From Pseudomonas pseudonitroreducens (GTDB taxonomy: Bacteria; Pseudomonadota; Gammaproteobacteria; Pseudomonadales; Pseudomonadaceae), in NCBI RefSeq assembly GCF_021603645.1, contig NZ_BQHJ01000007.1, forward strand, positions 310,001 through 374,000: a stretch of DNA of 64,000 bases, read 5' to 3'. Made by a program: the position numbers and the translations under genes. Positions 1 to 11,705 of the stretch are shown one piece after another (within the stretch, counting starts at the first letter, position 1; every line of letters begins with the position of its first letter). The notes beneath the pieces were generated by a model. The model was not told where the DNA came from. It ran no database searches and saw only the letters and a program-made list of their open reading frames with translations.

Positions 1-55
1 CGGTTGAAGGAGGAATGCCATCTCCTGCGGTGAATACTGGCATATCCGACGCCCA

Positions 56-82
56 TGAAAAAGCCCCGCCTAGGCGGGGCTT
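56..82 (-). terminator. groESL terminator
   Basis: A perfect 10-bp stem (61-70 with 73-82, loop TA) is followed on the minus strand by a run of five T. It lies 25 nt past the groEL stop codon and should end the groES-groEL transcript. Bases 1-55 before it hold no gene that I can support. Confidence 0.88.
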
Positions 83-107
83 CTTCTTACAACAGGTGCC
101 GGGTGGC

Positions 108-1760
<1,653 letters not shown>

Positions 1761-1796
1761 CTAAATCGAATTCGGTGGGGAGTGGACGGACTGAAA

Positions 1797-2090
1797 TCAG
1801 TCTTCCAGGACGGCGAGGATCTCGGACTCGCCCATCACCAGCAGTTCTTCGCCATCGACCTTGATGGCGTTGCTGCCGGAGTAAGGACCGAACACCACCT
1901 TGTCACCGACCTTGACGGCCAGCGCGCGAACTTCGCCGTTGTCCAGGACACGGCCGGCACCAACAGCGACCACTTCACCGCGGTTCGATTTCTCGGCGGC
2001 GGAACCCGGCAGCACGATGCCGCCTGCGGTTTTGGTCTCTTCCTCGCTGCGACGGATGACGACGCGGTCATGCAGAGGACGAAGCTTCAT
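1797..2090 (-). CDS. groS: 10 kDa co-chaperonin GroES
   Basis: GroES is the heptameric lid that closes the GroEL cavity during an ATP cycle. The 97-residue protein begins [14 protein letters not shown], and the mobile loop region ([14 protein letters not shown]) that contacts GroEL is intact. It is the first gene of the groES-groEL operon. A strong AGGAG-like ribosome-binding site is not obvious, but GGGAGAG lies a few bases upstream of the ATG. The upstream region carries a heat-shock type promoter. Confidence 0.99.
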   Translation of the reverse strand: MKLRPLHDRVVIRRSEEETKTAGGIVLPGSAAEKSNRGEVVAVGAGRVLDNGEVRALAVKVGDKVVFGPYSGSNAIKVDGEELLVMGESEILAVLED

Positions 2091-2238
2091 AGTCGTAACT
2101 CTCCCAAACTGTGATTTCCAACGGCCAGATCGATGCCCGGCGGGTTTTATTGAATCCGGCGGAGCCGGTTTGCGTCCCGGCTGGCGAGACGCGTAAAGAG
2201 CAGCCTGTCCAAGTGACAGGGACCTTGCGGTGACCGGT

Positions 2239-2266
2239 ACATAAGGTCGCTACAAGGCATTTCAAG
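2239..2266 (-). promoter_or_regulatory. Sigma-32 type promoter of groESL
   Basis: On the minus strand a perfect CTTGAAA (-35, 2260-2266) is followed after 13 bp by CCTTATGT (-10, 2239-2246). This is close to the sigma-32 consensus CTTGAAA-N(11-16)-CCCCATnT. It sits about 150 nt upstream of the groES ATG, and an A/T run at 2274-2285 just upstream could act as an UP element. The assignment rests on sequence match and context only. Confidence 0.78.
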
Positions 2267-2302
2267 GGTGTGACCAAAAAAAATTTGCTAACGGAGGGTG
2301 CT

Positions 2303-2324
2303 TCGGGCGGGCTTGGCCGCCCGA
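2303..2324 (-). terminator. Hairpin after fxsA, possible terminator
   Basis: An 8-bp GC-rich stem (2303-2310 with 2317-2324) follows the fxsA stop codon directly. The T-rich tract on the minus strand comes only about 18 nt later (2274-2285), so this is a weak intrinsic terminator at best. It could still reduce read-through from fxsA into groES. Confidence 0.35.
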
Positions 2325-2327
2325 CGC

Positions 2328-2795
2328 TCAACGCAGGCGATCGCGATCTTCCTCGCGGCGCTGGTACTCGCCTTCGATCACGCTGGGGCCGCCGCGCTGC
2401 TGGGCGGCCGGATCGTCGGCGAAGGCCCGGCGGCGCTCGGCCTGTTCCTGCATGCGCTGGCGCACGCGGCCCAGCATCAGGCGGCGAGTGAAGGGAATCA
2501 GGCAGAACAGACCGACGACGTCGCTGATGAAGCCCGGCAGCATCAGCAGGCCACCGCCGAGGGCGATGACCAGACCTTCGAGCATTTCCTGCTCGGGCAG
2601 CTCGCCGCGGTTCAGGCGCTCGCGGGCGCGCAGCGCGGTGGCAACCCCGGCCACACGCAGCACTGCGGCACCGATGAAGGCGCCGGCGATGATCAGCAGC
2701 AGGGTCCAGCCCACGCCGATCACGCTGCCGATCTTGATCATCACGGCCAGCTCGATCAGCGGGAACAGAAGAATCAGGAAAAGAGGAACTCGCAT
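2328..2795 (-). CDS. fxsA: FxsA family membrane protein
   Basis: This is a small inner-membrane protein of 155 residues. FxsA in E. coli is the suppressor of F exclusion of phage T7; its cellular role is not well defined. The N-terminus is a run of hydrophobic segments (about residues 3-20, 23-45 and 72-100), followed by a charged cytoplasmic tail rich in Arg and Glu. The position next to groESL is conserved in pseudomonads. A ribosome-binding site, AAGGAA, lies just before the ATG. Confidence 0.93.
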   Translation of the reverse strand: MRVPLFLILLFPLIELAVMIKIGSVIGVGWTLLLIIAGAFIGAAVLRVAGVATALRARERLNRGELPEQEMLEGLVIALGGGLLMLPGFISDVVGLFCLIPFTRRLMLGRVRQRMQEQAERRRAFADDPAAQQRGGPSVIEGEYQRREEDRDRLR

Positions 2796-2882
2796 CGATG
2801 TTTCCTTGGCGGGACGTTCACCCAGATAACAGGCAAGGTGGCGACGCCTCGCGCCGATTTCAAGGGAATGACAAGGGATTGC

Positions 2883-3620
2883 TCAGGCCTGGATCACTTC
2901 ATTACCCGGCCAGACGTCCGCCCTGGCCAACTGCACCAGCGCCTGGCGCACCGCGCCGGAGTTGCTGCAGGGCGCGGGGAACGGCAGCCAGTGCAGGCCC
3001 TGGCCGATACGCAGGTGGAAACCTTCGGTATCAATTCCCGCCAGCTGCGGGTCCTTGCCGGCGGGCAACCCGGCCAGCTCGACGTAGTGTTCGATGGCGT
3101 TGGCGTGGTCGCTGTTCATGTGCTCGACCATGCTCTTTTCCGCCTCGCCAACGAAGGGATTGGCCAGCGGCACGCTGTCGGCACCCAGCCAGTGGATGTC
3201 ACCGAATCCGCCGATGAAACGCCATTGCACCGGCTCCAGCACCCAGAAATCGAAGTCGTGGACGATGTGGTAATCCTGCGAACCGGGGAAATAGCGGTAG
3301 TAGCGCTCGGCGGCGCCAGCGATGGCGTCGACATCCTCGATCAGCAGCGCCTCGGCCAGCAGGGTCAGGCGGCCGGCGGCCTGGATGTCGTCGACGCCGC
3401 GCTCGCCGATCAGCAGCGAGCACTTGCCGTCCATCTGCAGGTTGTGGGTGTGCTGGGCGATGCGGCTGATCAGGATCAGCGGCCGGCCCGCCTCGTCCAG
3501 GCAGTACGGCACTACGGAGCCGAAGGGGAATCCGCTCCACTTCTTCGAGTGGGTGGAGAGGACGCCGCGGTATTCCTTGAGCAGCAGTTCTCGGGCATGC
3601 TTGGCAGCTTTCACGCTCAA
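2883..3620 (-). CDS. HugZ-like FMN-binding split-barrel protein
   Basis: The 245-residue protein has an N-terminal pyridoxamine-5'-phosphate oxidase-like split barrel (about 1-160, including [17 protein letters not shown]) and a C-terminal DUF2470 domain ([16 protein letters not shown]). This is the HugZ/heme-utilisation-like architecture; members bind flavin or heme, but the substrate here is not known. I chose a TTG start (3618-3620) because AGGAG lies 7 nt upstream and the protein then begins with the conserved [13 protein letters not shown] longer reading to an ATG at 3701 would run through the divergent promoter region. It is transcribed divergently from the SDR gene. Confidence 0.85.
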   Translation of the reverse strand: MSVKAAKHARELLLKEYRGVLSTHSKKWSGFPFGSVVPYCLDEAGRPLILISRIAQHTHNLQMDGKCSLLIGERGVDDIQAAGRLTLLAEALLIEDVDAIAGAAERYYRYFPGSQDYHIVHDFDFWVLEPVQWRFIGGFGDIHWLGADSVPLANPFVGEAEKSMVEHMNSDHANAIEHYVELAGLPAGKDPQLAGIDTEGFHLRIGQGLHWLPFPAPCSNSGAVRQALVQLARADVWPGNEVIQA

Positions 3621-3727
3621 CTTATGACTCCTCGCAAAGAATCCGTCGCAAACGGACGGGCAGGACTGACTCTGTGCACAGCTGCCGGCGGGGCCTTTCA
3701 CCAGAAACTGTTCGTGGGGTTGTTCCG

Positions 3728-4486
3728 ATGCAATTGAAAGACAAGGTCATCATCATCACCGGTGGCTGCCAGGGCCTGGGCCGTGCCATGGGCGAATACC
3801 TCTCCGGCAAGGGCGCGCGCGTCGCCCTGGTCGACCTCAATGCCGAAAAACTGGACGAAGCCGTGACTGCCTGCAAGGCCGCTGGCGGTGACGCCCGCGC
3901 CTATCTGTGCAACGTCGCCAATGAAGAACAGGTTACCCACATGGTGGCCCAGGTCGCCAGCGACTTCGGCGCCATCAACGGCCTGGTCAACAACGCCGGC
4001 ATCCTGCGCGACGGCCTGACCATCAAGGTCAAGGACGGCGAACTGAGCAAGATGAGCCTGGCCCAGTGGCAGGCGGTGATCGACGTCAACCTGACCGGTG
4101 TGTTCCTCTGCACCCGCGAAGTAGCGGCGAAGATGATCGAGCTGAAGAACGAAGGTGCGATCGTCAACATTTCCTCGATTTCCCGTGCCGGCAACATGGG
4201 TCAGGCCAACTACTCCGCGGCCAAGGCCGGCGTTGCCGCCGACACCGTGGTGTGGGCGAAGGAGCTGGCACGCTATGGCATCCGCGTGGCGGGTGTGGCG
4301 CCCGGCTTCATCGAGACCGACATGGTCGCCAGCATGAAGCCCGAGGCCCTGGAGAAGATGACCGCGGGCATTCCGCTCAAGCGCCTGGGCAAGCCGCTGG
4401 AGATCGCCCACTCGGTGGCCTACATCCTCGAAAACGATTACTACACCGGCCGCGTGCTGGAGCTGGACGGCGGCCTGCGCCTGTAA
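3728..4486 (+). CDS. Short-chain dehydrogenase/reductase
   Basis: This is a FabG-like NAD(P)-dependent oxidoreductase of 252 residues. It shows the Rossmann motif TGGCQGLG near residue 12, the NNAG motif, the catalytic Ser in ISSISRAG and the YxxxK pair in YSAAKAG. The substrate cannot be read from the sequence; the proximity of a HugZ-like gene does not settle it. The ATG at 3728 is preferred over an upstream ATG at 3674 because the Rossmann fold then starts at the normal distance from the N-terminus. Confidence 0.92.
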   Translation: MQLKDKVIIITGGCQGLGRAMGEYLSGKGARVALVDLNAEKLDEAVTACKAAGGDARAYLCNVANEEQVTHMVAQVASDFGAINGLVNNAGILRDGLTIKVKDGELSKMSLAQWQAVIDVNLTGVFLCTREVAAKMIELKNEGAIVNISSISRAGNMGQANYSAAKAGVAADTVVWAKELARYGIRVAGVAPGFIETDMVASMKPEALEKMTAGIPLKRLGKPLEIAHSVAYILENDYYTGRVLELDGGLRL

Positions 4487-4500
4487 TTCGCCTGTCCATG

Positions 4501-4530
4501 AAAAAGCCCCGCCATGTGCGGGGCTTTTTT
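4501..4530 (+). terminator. SDR gene terminator
   Basis: A 12-bp stem (AAAAAGCCCCGC pairing with GCGGGGCTTTTT, loop CATGT) with a T6 run ends 15 nt after the SDR stop codon. The A-run on the other side lets it serve the opposing DUF481 gene as well. Confidence 0.88.
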
Positions 4531-4538
4531 GTGCTTCT

Positions 4539-4610
4539 TGTAGGAGCGAGCTTGCTCGCGAACGTTTCCCGCCATCGTTAGGGTTGTTCGCGAGCAAGCT
4601 CGCTCCCACA
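4539..4610. repeat. REP doublet (REPIN), canonical form
   Basis: Two inverted copies of a REP unit (TGTAGGAGCGAGCTTGCTCG on the left, the reverse complement on the right) enclose a short loop of about 20 nt. Each arm is itself palindromic around GAGCAAGCTC. It sits in the convergent space between the SDR and DUF481 genes. The same unit recurs at 14402, 53640, 57636 and 62574. In pseudomonads such units are moved by RAYT (REP-associated tyrosine transposase) in trans; no RAYT gene is in this window. Confidence 0.9.
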
Positions 4611-4620
4611 TGAATCGCCG

Positions 4621-5622
4621 TTACCAGCCCACGCCCAGGCCCAGGGTATAGCGACGCTCGTTGACGTCGCCATCGTTGCCGCTGAGCTTGTCCCACTCGG
4701 CCTTCAGGCTCAGCGATGCCCAGGAGGTGAGCTTGTAGCGGATGCCCGCCTCGCTCTCCAGCTCATACTCGACGTTGGATTCCAGCGGTTTGCTGACCTC
4801 GCCGTTGGTGAACAGCTCGAACTGCTTGGCCAGCAGGTAGCGGTTGTAGTCCCACTTCACGCTGGTGCTGTAGAAGTGCGACTTCTCGTCGTCGACGAAT
4901 TCGTAATCGTTGCGGTTGACCAGCGTGGCCAGGGAGAACGCGCCCAGTTCGTTATCCCAGAACTGGTAGCCCGGGCCGGTACCGACGGTGCGCTTTTTCT
5001 GCAGGTCCTCGATCCAGTCGCGCTTGTACTGCGCCTGGCCCTGCCAGAACCAGTGCTCGTCGAGGAAGCGGTCCAGCGCGTACTGCGCCGAATAATTGTT
5101 GGTGCTGACCTGGTCGTCCTTCTTCTCGCGGTTGTACTCACCCTGCAGGTTGTGGCGCCAACGGCCATGGCGGGCGTTGGTCTTGAAGTCGACGTCGTAA
5201 TCCTCGACATCGTTCTCGGCCTGCTTGTGGTCCAGGGAGAAGTCGACGTTGCCGGTCCACACCCAGTCTTCGAGGATCGGCTTGGGCGGCATCATCTGTT
5301 CGATCTTCGCCAGCTCCACCGTGCGCGCCTCGCCGTTGACCAGCGTGACCATGCCCTGGTCGGACGCTTTCAGGCCCTTGGAGTGCTCGCCGGTTTCCTC
5401 GTCGTACTTCACCAGAAGGTTCTGGTCAGTCTCCAGGGTCTTGATCGCGTCCGACTTGAGGGTGATTTCCCCGCCGTAATCGGTCGCCAGCAGCAGCTTG
5501 CCGCCGTCATACAGTTTGATGGTGCCGGAGAGACGGTCACCATTCTTCAACCAGACGGTATCGGCGAGGGCGGACAGGGAGCAGGACGCAAGCGCAATGG
5601 AAAGCAGGGTTCTGGGGAACAT
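4621..5622 (-). CDS. DUF481 outer-membrane-type protein
   Basis: The 333-residue protein has a Sec signal peptide (MFPRTLLSIALASCSLSALA). A short region around GDRLSGTIKLYDGGKLLLAT follows, with a repeated LKxG/ITLKS pattern. The C-terminal two thirds are alternating aromatic and polar strands ending in a terminal Trp. The last part resembles a DUF481 (YdiY-like) beta-barrel that would be placed in the outer membrane. The function is unknown. It is a single gene facing the SDR gene, with a terminator and a REPIN between them. Confidence 0.82.
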   Translation of the reverse strand: MFPRTLLSIALASCSLSALADTVWLKNGDRLSGTIKLYDGGKLLLATDYGGEITLKSDAIKTLETDQNLLVKYDEETGEHSKGLKASDQGMVTLVNGEARTVELAKIEQMMPPKPILEDWVWTGNVDFSLDHKQAENDVEDYDVDFKTNARHGRWRHNLQGEYNREKKDDQVSTNNYSAQYALDRFLDEHWFWQGQAQYKRDWIEDLQKKRTVGTGPGYQFWDNELGAFSLATLVNRNDYEFVDDEKSHFYSTSVKWDYNRYLLAKQFELFTNGEVSKPLESNVEYELESEAGIRYKLTSWASLSLKAEWDKLSGNDGDVNERRYTLGLGVGW

Positions 5623-5815
5623 GAGTCGAATTCAACTGGATTGAATGGGCAAAAAGCCGGGCATTATCCAGATACCCGACACCAGAGCAACGACTGACAG
5701 GCCCAGTTGCAGGGAGTTCACCATGGCTGACAGATGGGGCTGGAGAATGAGCCCGCTTGTCAGCACCGCGCCAACCTATATCCTGACGTTCAGCCCCTCT
5801 GCCATGGTGCTTTCG

Positions 5816-6190
5816 ATGCCCAAGCCCAAGCTCCCACCCAGCGCACCGGTTGCCGATCTCGGACTGGAGAGCCTGCAGGTGCGTCGCGAGGCGATTTTCC
5901 TGGTGATTGCCCAGGTGCAGGAGGGGCACGTCATCACCTATGGCGACGTCGCCAGGCTGGCCGGGCTGGGCCGTGGCGCACGACTGGTAGGACGCATCCT
6001 CAGCCAGTTGCCGGAAGACACGCGCCTGCCTTGGCACCGGGTGATCGCTGCGGGTGGACGCATCAGCCTGCCACTGGGCAGCGTTTCAGGTAACGAGCAG
6101 CGCGCACGATTGCGTGCGGAGGGTGTCAGAATCCATAACGATCGGGTGGACATACGTCGGCACGGCTGGCCTAGCGGTGAGCAGTCCTAG
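5816..6190 (+). CDS. Alkyltransferase-like (ATL) DNA repair protein
   Basis: This matches the DNA-binding domain of O6-alkylguanine DNA alkyltransferases (ITYGDVARLAG, RLVGRILSQLP, LPWHRVIAAGGRIS). The reactive Cys of the PCHR motif is replaced by Trp (PWHRV), the mark of ATL proteins. ATLs bind O6-alkylguanine without removing the alkyl group and channel the lesion to nucleotide excision repair. The start is uncertain. ATG 5816 gives 124 residues, near family length, and lies 25 nt after a plausible TSS (TTGTCA 5757, TATCCT 5779, 16-bp spacer). ATG 5723 has a better ribosome-binding site (AGGGAG) but adds 31 unmatched residues. ampG follows 42 nt downstream. Confidence 0.85.
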   Translation: MPKPKLPPSAPVADLGLESLQVRREAIFLVIAQVQEGHVITYGDVARLAGLGRGARLVGRILSQLPEDTRLPWHRVIAAGGRISLPLGSVSGNEQRARLRAEGVRIHNDRVDIRRHGWPSGEQS

Positions 6191-6232
6191 TAGAGTTCGC
6201 GTAATTTTTCGTCCTGCTGGAAAACACCCCCC

Positions 6233-8041
6233 ATGAAAGAGCACTCCTGGCGCGAGGCATGGATTGCCTACAAGTCTCCCGCCAGCCTCGCGCTTTTGCT
6301 GCTGGGATTCGCCGCCGGCCTGCCGTACATGCTGGTGCTCTCCACCCTCTCGGTGTGGTTGCGTGAAGCGGGTGTCGGTCGGGAAACCATCGGATTCGCC
6401 AGCTGGATCGGGCTGGTCTACGCGTTCAAATGGGTCTGGTCGCCGATGCTCGACCAGTGGCGCCTGCCCTTCATCGGGCGCCTGGGTCGCCGCCGCTCCT
6501 GGCTGCTGTTCTCCCAGGGACTGATCGCCATCGGCCTGCTCGGCATGGCCCTGTGCAACCCGCAGTCGCACCTGAACTGGCTGATTGCCCTGGCGATGGT
6601 GGTGGCATTCGCCTCGGCCACCCAGGACATCGCCATCGACGCCTATCGCCTGGAAATCGCCGAAAACACCCGTCAGGCCGCATTGGCCGCGTGCTACATG
6701 ACCGGCTACCGGGTCGCGGTACTGTTCGCCACCGCCGGCGTGCTGTTCCTCGCCGAATGGGCCGGCTCCAGTGCCCTGCACTACAGCCAGTCGGCCTGGG
6801 CGCTGACCTACGCCGTGTGCTCGCTGGCGATCCTGCCCGGCCTGCTTACCACGCTGCTGATGAAAGAGCCGCCGGTGAACGTGCAACCGCAGGCGGGCAG
6901 CTCGGCCTTTGCCTTCAACCACCAGTTGCTCTCGGTGCTGACCCTGCTGGTGCTGCTGATCTCGGTGCCGGCCATGCTCACCGCCCTGACCGCCCAGGCC
7001 TGGCCGCGCGCGGCGCTGTACGCGATTTTCATCGGCATCTGCATGACACCCCATGGCCGCCGGCAGATCCGCCCGGTTCGCGAACTGCTGTCGAAAGTGC
7101 GCCGCCCACTGCTGCTGGCCGTGCACGGACGCGGCCTGCCGCAATTCGACTTCGTCCACCAGGCTGTCTCGGTGATCGTGCTGATCATCCTGCTGGTCAC
7201 CGGCACCGCCTTCATCAACATGACCGAAGCCGGCAAATGGTGGCTCGCCATCCTTTACCTGCTGATCGCCCTGAGCTGCATCTCCGCGCCCGGCCGCCTG
7301 CTGATGGCGCCGGTGCTGACGCCCATTACCGAGTTCGTCCGCCGCTACCGCTGGCAGGCCCTGCTGCTGCTCGGGCTGATCTCCACCTATCGCATGTCCG
7401 ACACCGTCATGGGCACCATGGCCAGCGTGTTCTACATCGACATGGGCTTCTCCAAGGACACCATCGCCACCGTCAGCAAGCTGTTCGGCGTGGTGATGAC
7501 CCTGGTGGGCGCTGCGGCCGGCGGCGTGCTGATTGCCCGCTTCAGCATCCTGCCGATCCTGTTCATCGGCGGCGCAGCCTCGGCGGCAACCAACCTGTTG
7601 TTCGCCTTCCTGGCGCAGATGGGCGCGATCGACGATCCGCACCTGATGGGGCAGAACGTCTTTGCCCTGCTCAAGGTGCTGGAGCCCCACGTCACCATGC
7701 TGGTGGTGACCATCATGCTCGACAACTTCAGCGGCGGCCTGGCGACCTCGGCCTTCGTCGCCTACCTGTCGAGCCTGACCAACCTGAAGTTCTCGGCGAC
7801 CCAGTACGCCATGCTCAGCTCCACCATGCTGCTGTTGCCGCGCTTCATCGGCGGCTATTCCGGCACCATGGTCGAGGGCATGGGTTACGAGCGGTTCTTC
7901 TTCTTCACCGCCCTGCTCGGCGTGCCGACGCTGCTGCTGATCGGCTGGCTGTGGCTGCGCCGCAACAACGACTTGACCAACGGCGCCGCCGAGGCCGCCG
8001 CAGAAGCGCCAGCGCAACAACCCAGCGCCGAACGGCACTGA
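6233..8041 (+). CDS. ampG: AmpG muropeptide permease
   Basis: This is a major-facilitator inner-membrane transporter of 602 residues. It brings GlcNAc-anhydroMurNAc peptides back into the cytoplasm for peptidoglycan recycling, and so also supplies the signals for AmpC beta-lactamase induction. The N-terminus (KSPASLALLLLGFAAGLPYM) and the ASATQDIAIDAYRLE motif in an early helix are typical of AmpG. About 14 hydrophobic segments are visible, the usual number for the Pseudomonas protein. A poorly hydrophobic Ala/Glu-rich tail closes it. Position and product match PA4393 of P. aeruginosa. Confidence 0.96.
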   Translation: MKEHSWREAWIAYKSPASLALLLLGFAAGLPYMLVLSTLSVWLREAGVGRETIGFASWIGLVYAFKWVWSPMLDQWRLPFIGRLGRRRSWLLFSQGLIAIGLLGMALCNPQSHLNWLIALAMVVAFASATQDIAIDAYRLEIAENTRQAALAACYMTGYRVAVLFATAGVLFLAEWAGSSALHYSQSAWALTYAVCSLAILPGLLTTLLMKEPPVNVQPQAGSSAFAFNHQLLSVLTLLVLLISVPAMLTALTAQAWPRAALYAIFIGICMTPHGRRQIRPVRELLSKVRRPLLLAVHGRGLPQFDFVHQAVSVIVLIILLVTGTAFINMTEAGKWWLAILYLLIALSCISAPGRLLMAPVLTPITEFVRRYRWQALLLLGLISTYRMSDTVMGTMASVFYIDMGFSKDTIATVSKLFGVVMTLVGAAAGGVLIARFSILPILFIGGAASAATNLLFAFLAQMGAIDDPHLMGQNVFALLKVLEPHVTMLVVTIMLDNFSGGLATSAFVAYLSSLTNLKFSATQYAMLSSTMLLLPRFIGGYSGTMVEGMGYERFFFFTALLGVPTLLLIGWLWLRRNNDLTNGAAEAAAEAPAQQPSAERH

Positions 8042-8067
8042 TCCTTGCTCATGCGACAACGCCCATG

Positions 8068-8095
8068 AAAAAGGCCGGCAAATGCCGGCCTTTTT
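8068..8095. terminator. Bidirectional terminator, ampG / mscS
   Basis: A perfect 13-bp stem (8068-8080 with 8083-8095, loop AA) has an A5 start and a T5 end, so it can stop transcription from both convergent genes. Confidence 0.92.
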
Positions 8096-8112
8096 CATTC
8101 CTGCGGGCGGGA

Positions 8113-8958
8113 TCAGTCCGCCAGGACGGCGTCCTCTTCACCCTTGACCACCCGCACCACCTTGTTCGGCGCCAGGTCGATGCCGTCGTCGCGCAGGCGC
8201 TGGCGTACCTGTTCGTTGAGCATGAAGGTGACGGCCCAGTAGTCGGAATTGGCAGTCCACAGGCGCAGCGAGAGGGTCACCGAGTTCTCGCCCAGGCCCG
8301 CGACCACCACCACCGGCGCCGGCGACTTGAGCACGCGCGAATCCTCGGCCAGCTCCTTGAGAATGGCGCGGGCGCCTTCCAGGTCGGCGTCGAAGGCCAG
8401 CTTCACGTCGAAGGTTACCTGGCGGGTGGTCTGGGTCGAGGTGTTGGTGATGATGCCATTGGACAGCGCGCCGTTGGGCACGATGACGGTGCGGTTGTCA
8501 CCGGTACGCAGCACGGTGTGGAAGATCATGATGTTGTCCACGGTGCCGGAAACGCCCTGGGCTTCGATCCAGTCACCGATCTTGAACGGGCGGAACAGCA
8601 GGATCAGCACGCCGCCAGCGAAGTTCGACAGGCTGCCCTGCAGCGCCAGGCCGATGGCCAGGCCGGCGGCACCGATGGCGGCGACGAAGCTGGTGGTCTG
8701 GATGCCGATCATCGACGCCACGCTGACCATCAGCAGGATCTTCAGGATGATGTTCACCATGCTGCCGATGAAGCCCTGCAGCGTTTTGTCCACATGTTTC
8801 GTGGACAACAACCCGCCCACGCGCCGGGTAAACAGGTTGATCACCCACCAACCGACCAGCAGGGTCAGCAACGCCAGCACGGCATTGCCCAGGTAGGTCA
8901 GGGCTATCGGAGTCCACGCCTCCGCGCCGTTCATGATCTGCTCGTAATTCATATCCAT
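8113..8958 (-). CDS. mscS: MscS-type mechanosensitive channel
   Basis: This is a small-conductance mechanosensitive channel subunit of 281 residues, close to the 286 of E. coli MscS. Three hydrophobic helices occupy about residues 18-100. The pore-lining helix is the Gly/Ala-rich stretch FVAAIGAAGLAIGLALQGSL, and the cytoplasmic beta and alpha/beta domains follow (FRPFKIGDWIEAQGVSGTV). It protects cells against hypo-osmotic shock. The start at ATG 8958 (MDMNYEQ) has AAGGGG upstream; a longer reading to 9213 would overlap yajQ and is rejected. Confidence 0.93.
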   Translation of the reverse strand: MDMNYEQIMNGAEAWTPIALTYLGNAVLALLTLLVGWWVINLFTRRVGGLLSTKHVDKTLQGFIGSMVNIILKILLMVSVASMIGIQTTSFVAAIGAAGLAIGLALQGSLSNFAGGVLILLFRPFKIGDWIEAQGVSGTVDNIMIFHTVLRTGDNRTVIVPNGALSNGIITNTSTQTTRQVTFDVKLAFDADLEGARAILKELAEDSRVLKSPAPVVVVAGLGENSVTLSLRLWTANSDYWAVTFMLNEQVRQRLRDDGIDLAPNKVVRVVKGEEDAVLAD

Positions 8959-8997
8959 GGATGCAGGCCCCTTGTCTATTGCCATTCCAAAAACAAA

Positions 8998-9021
8998 ACC
9001 GCCATGGCAAGCCATGGCGGT
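8998..9021 (-). terminator. yajQ terminator
   Basis: A perfect 11-bp stem (8998-9008 with 9011-9021, loop AA) is followed on the minus strand by TTTTGTTTTT. It lies between yajQ and mscS and should separate the two transcripts. Confidence 0.85.
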
Positions 9022-9100
9022 CGGGAGTTCGCCGAGCGACTCTATTACTGCGACGTCGCTCGGGCGCTGAGGTTCCGCAGCTCTTACAAAGCAGCGTGCC

Positions 9101-9655
<555 letters not shown>

Positions 9656-9740
9656 TCATTATAACTGACAGACAAGACCGCGCCCGGCCTCTGACGTCGA
9701 GACTCGGCATTTCCCACCTGTTTGCGAGACATTCCTTTCC

Positions 9741-11656
<1,916 letters not shown>

Positions 11657-11705
11657 TGGCGGGCTACCCTGCCCGCCTCTTCGATTTTCTCTGTTTGACG
11701 CGCCC

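Noticed and set aside
2068-2331. 87-codon frame upstream of and overlapping groES (minus strand)
   Set aside because: It covers the heat-shock promoter and leader of groESL and has no family match.
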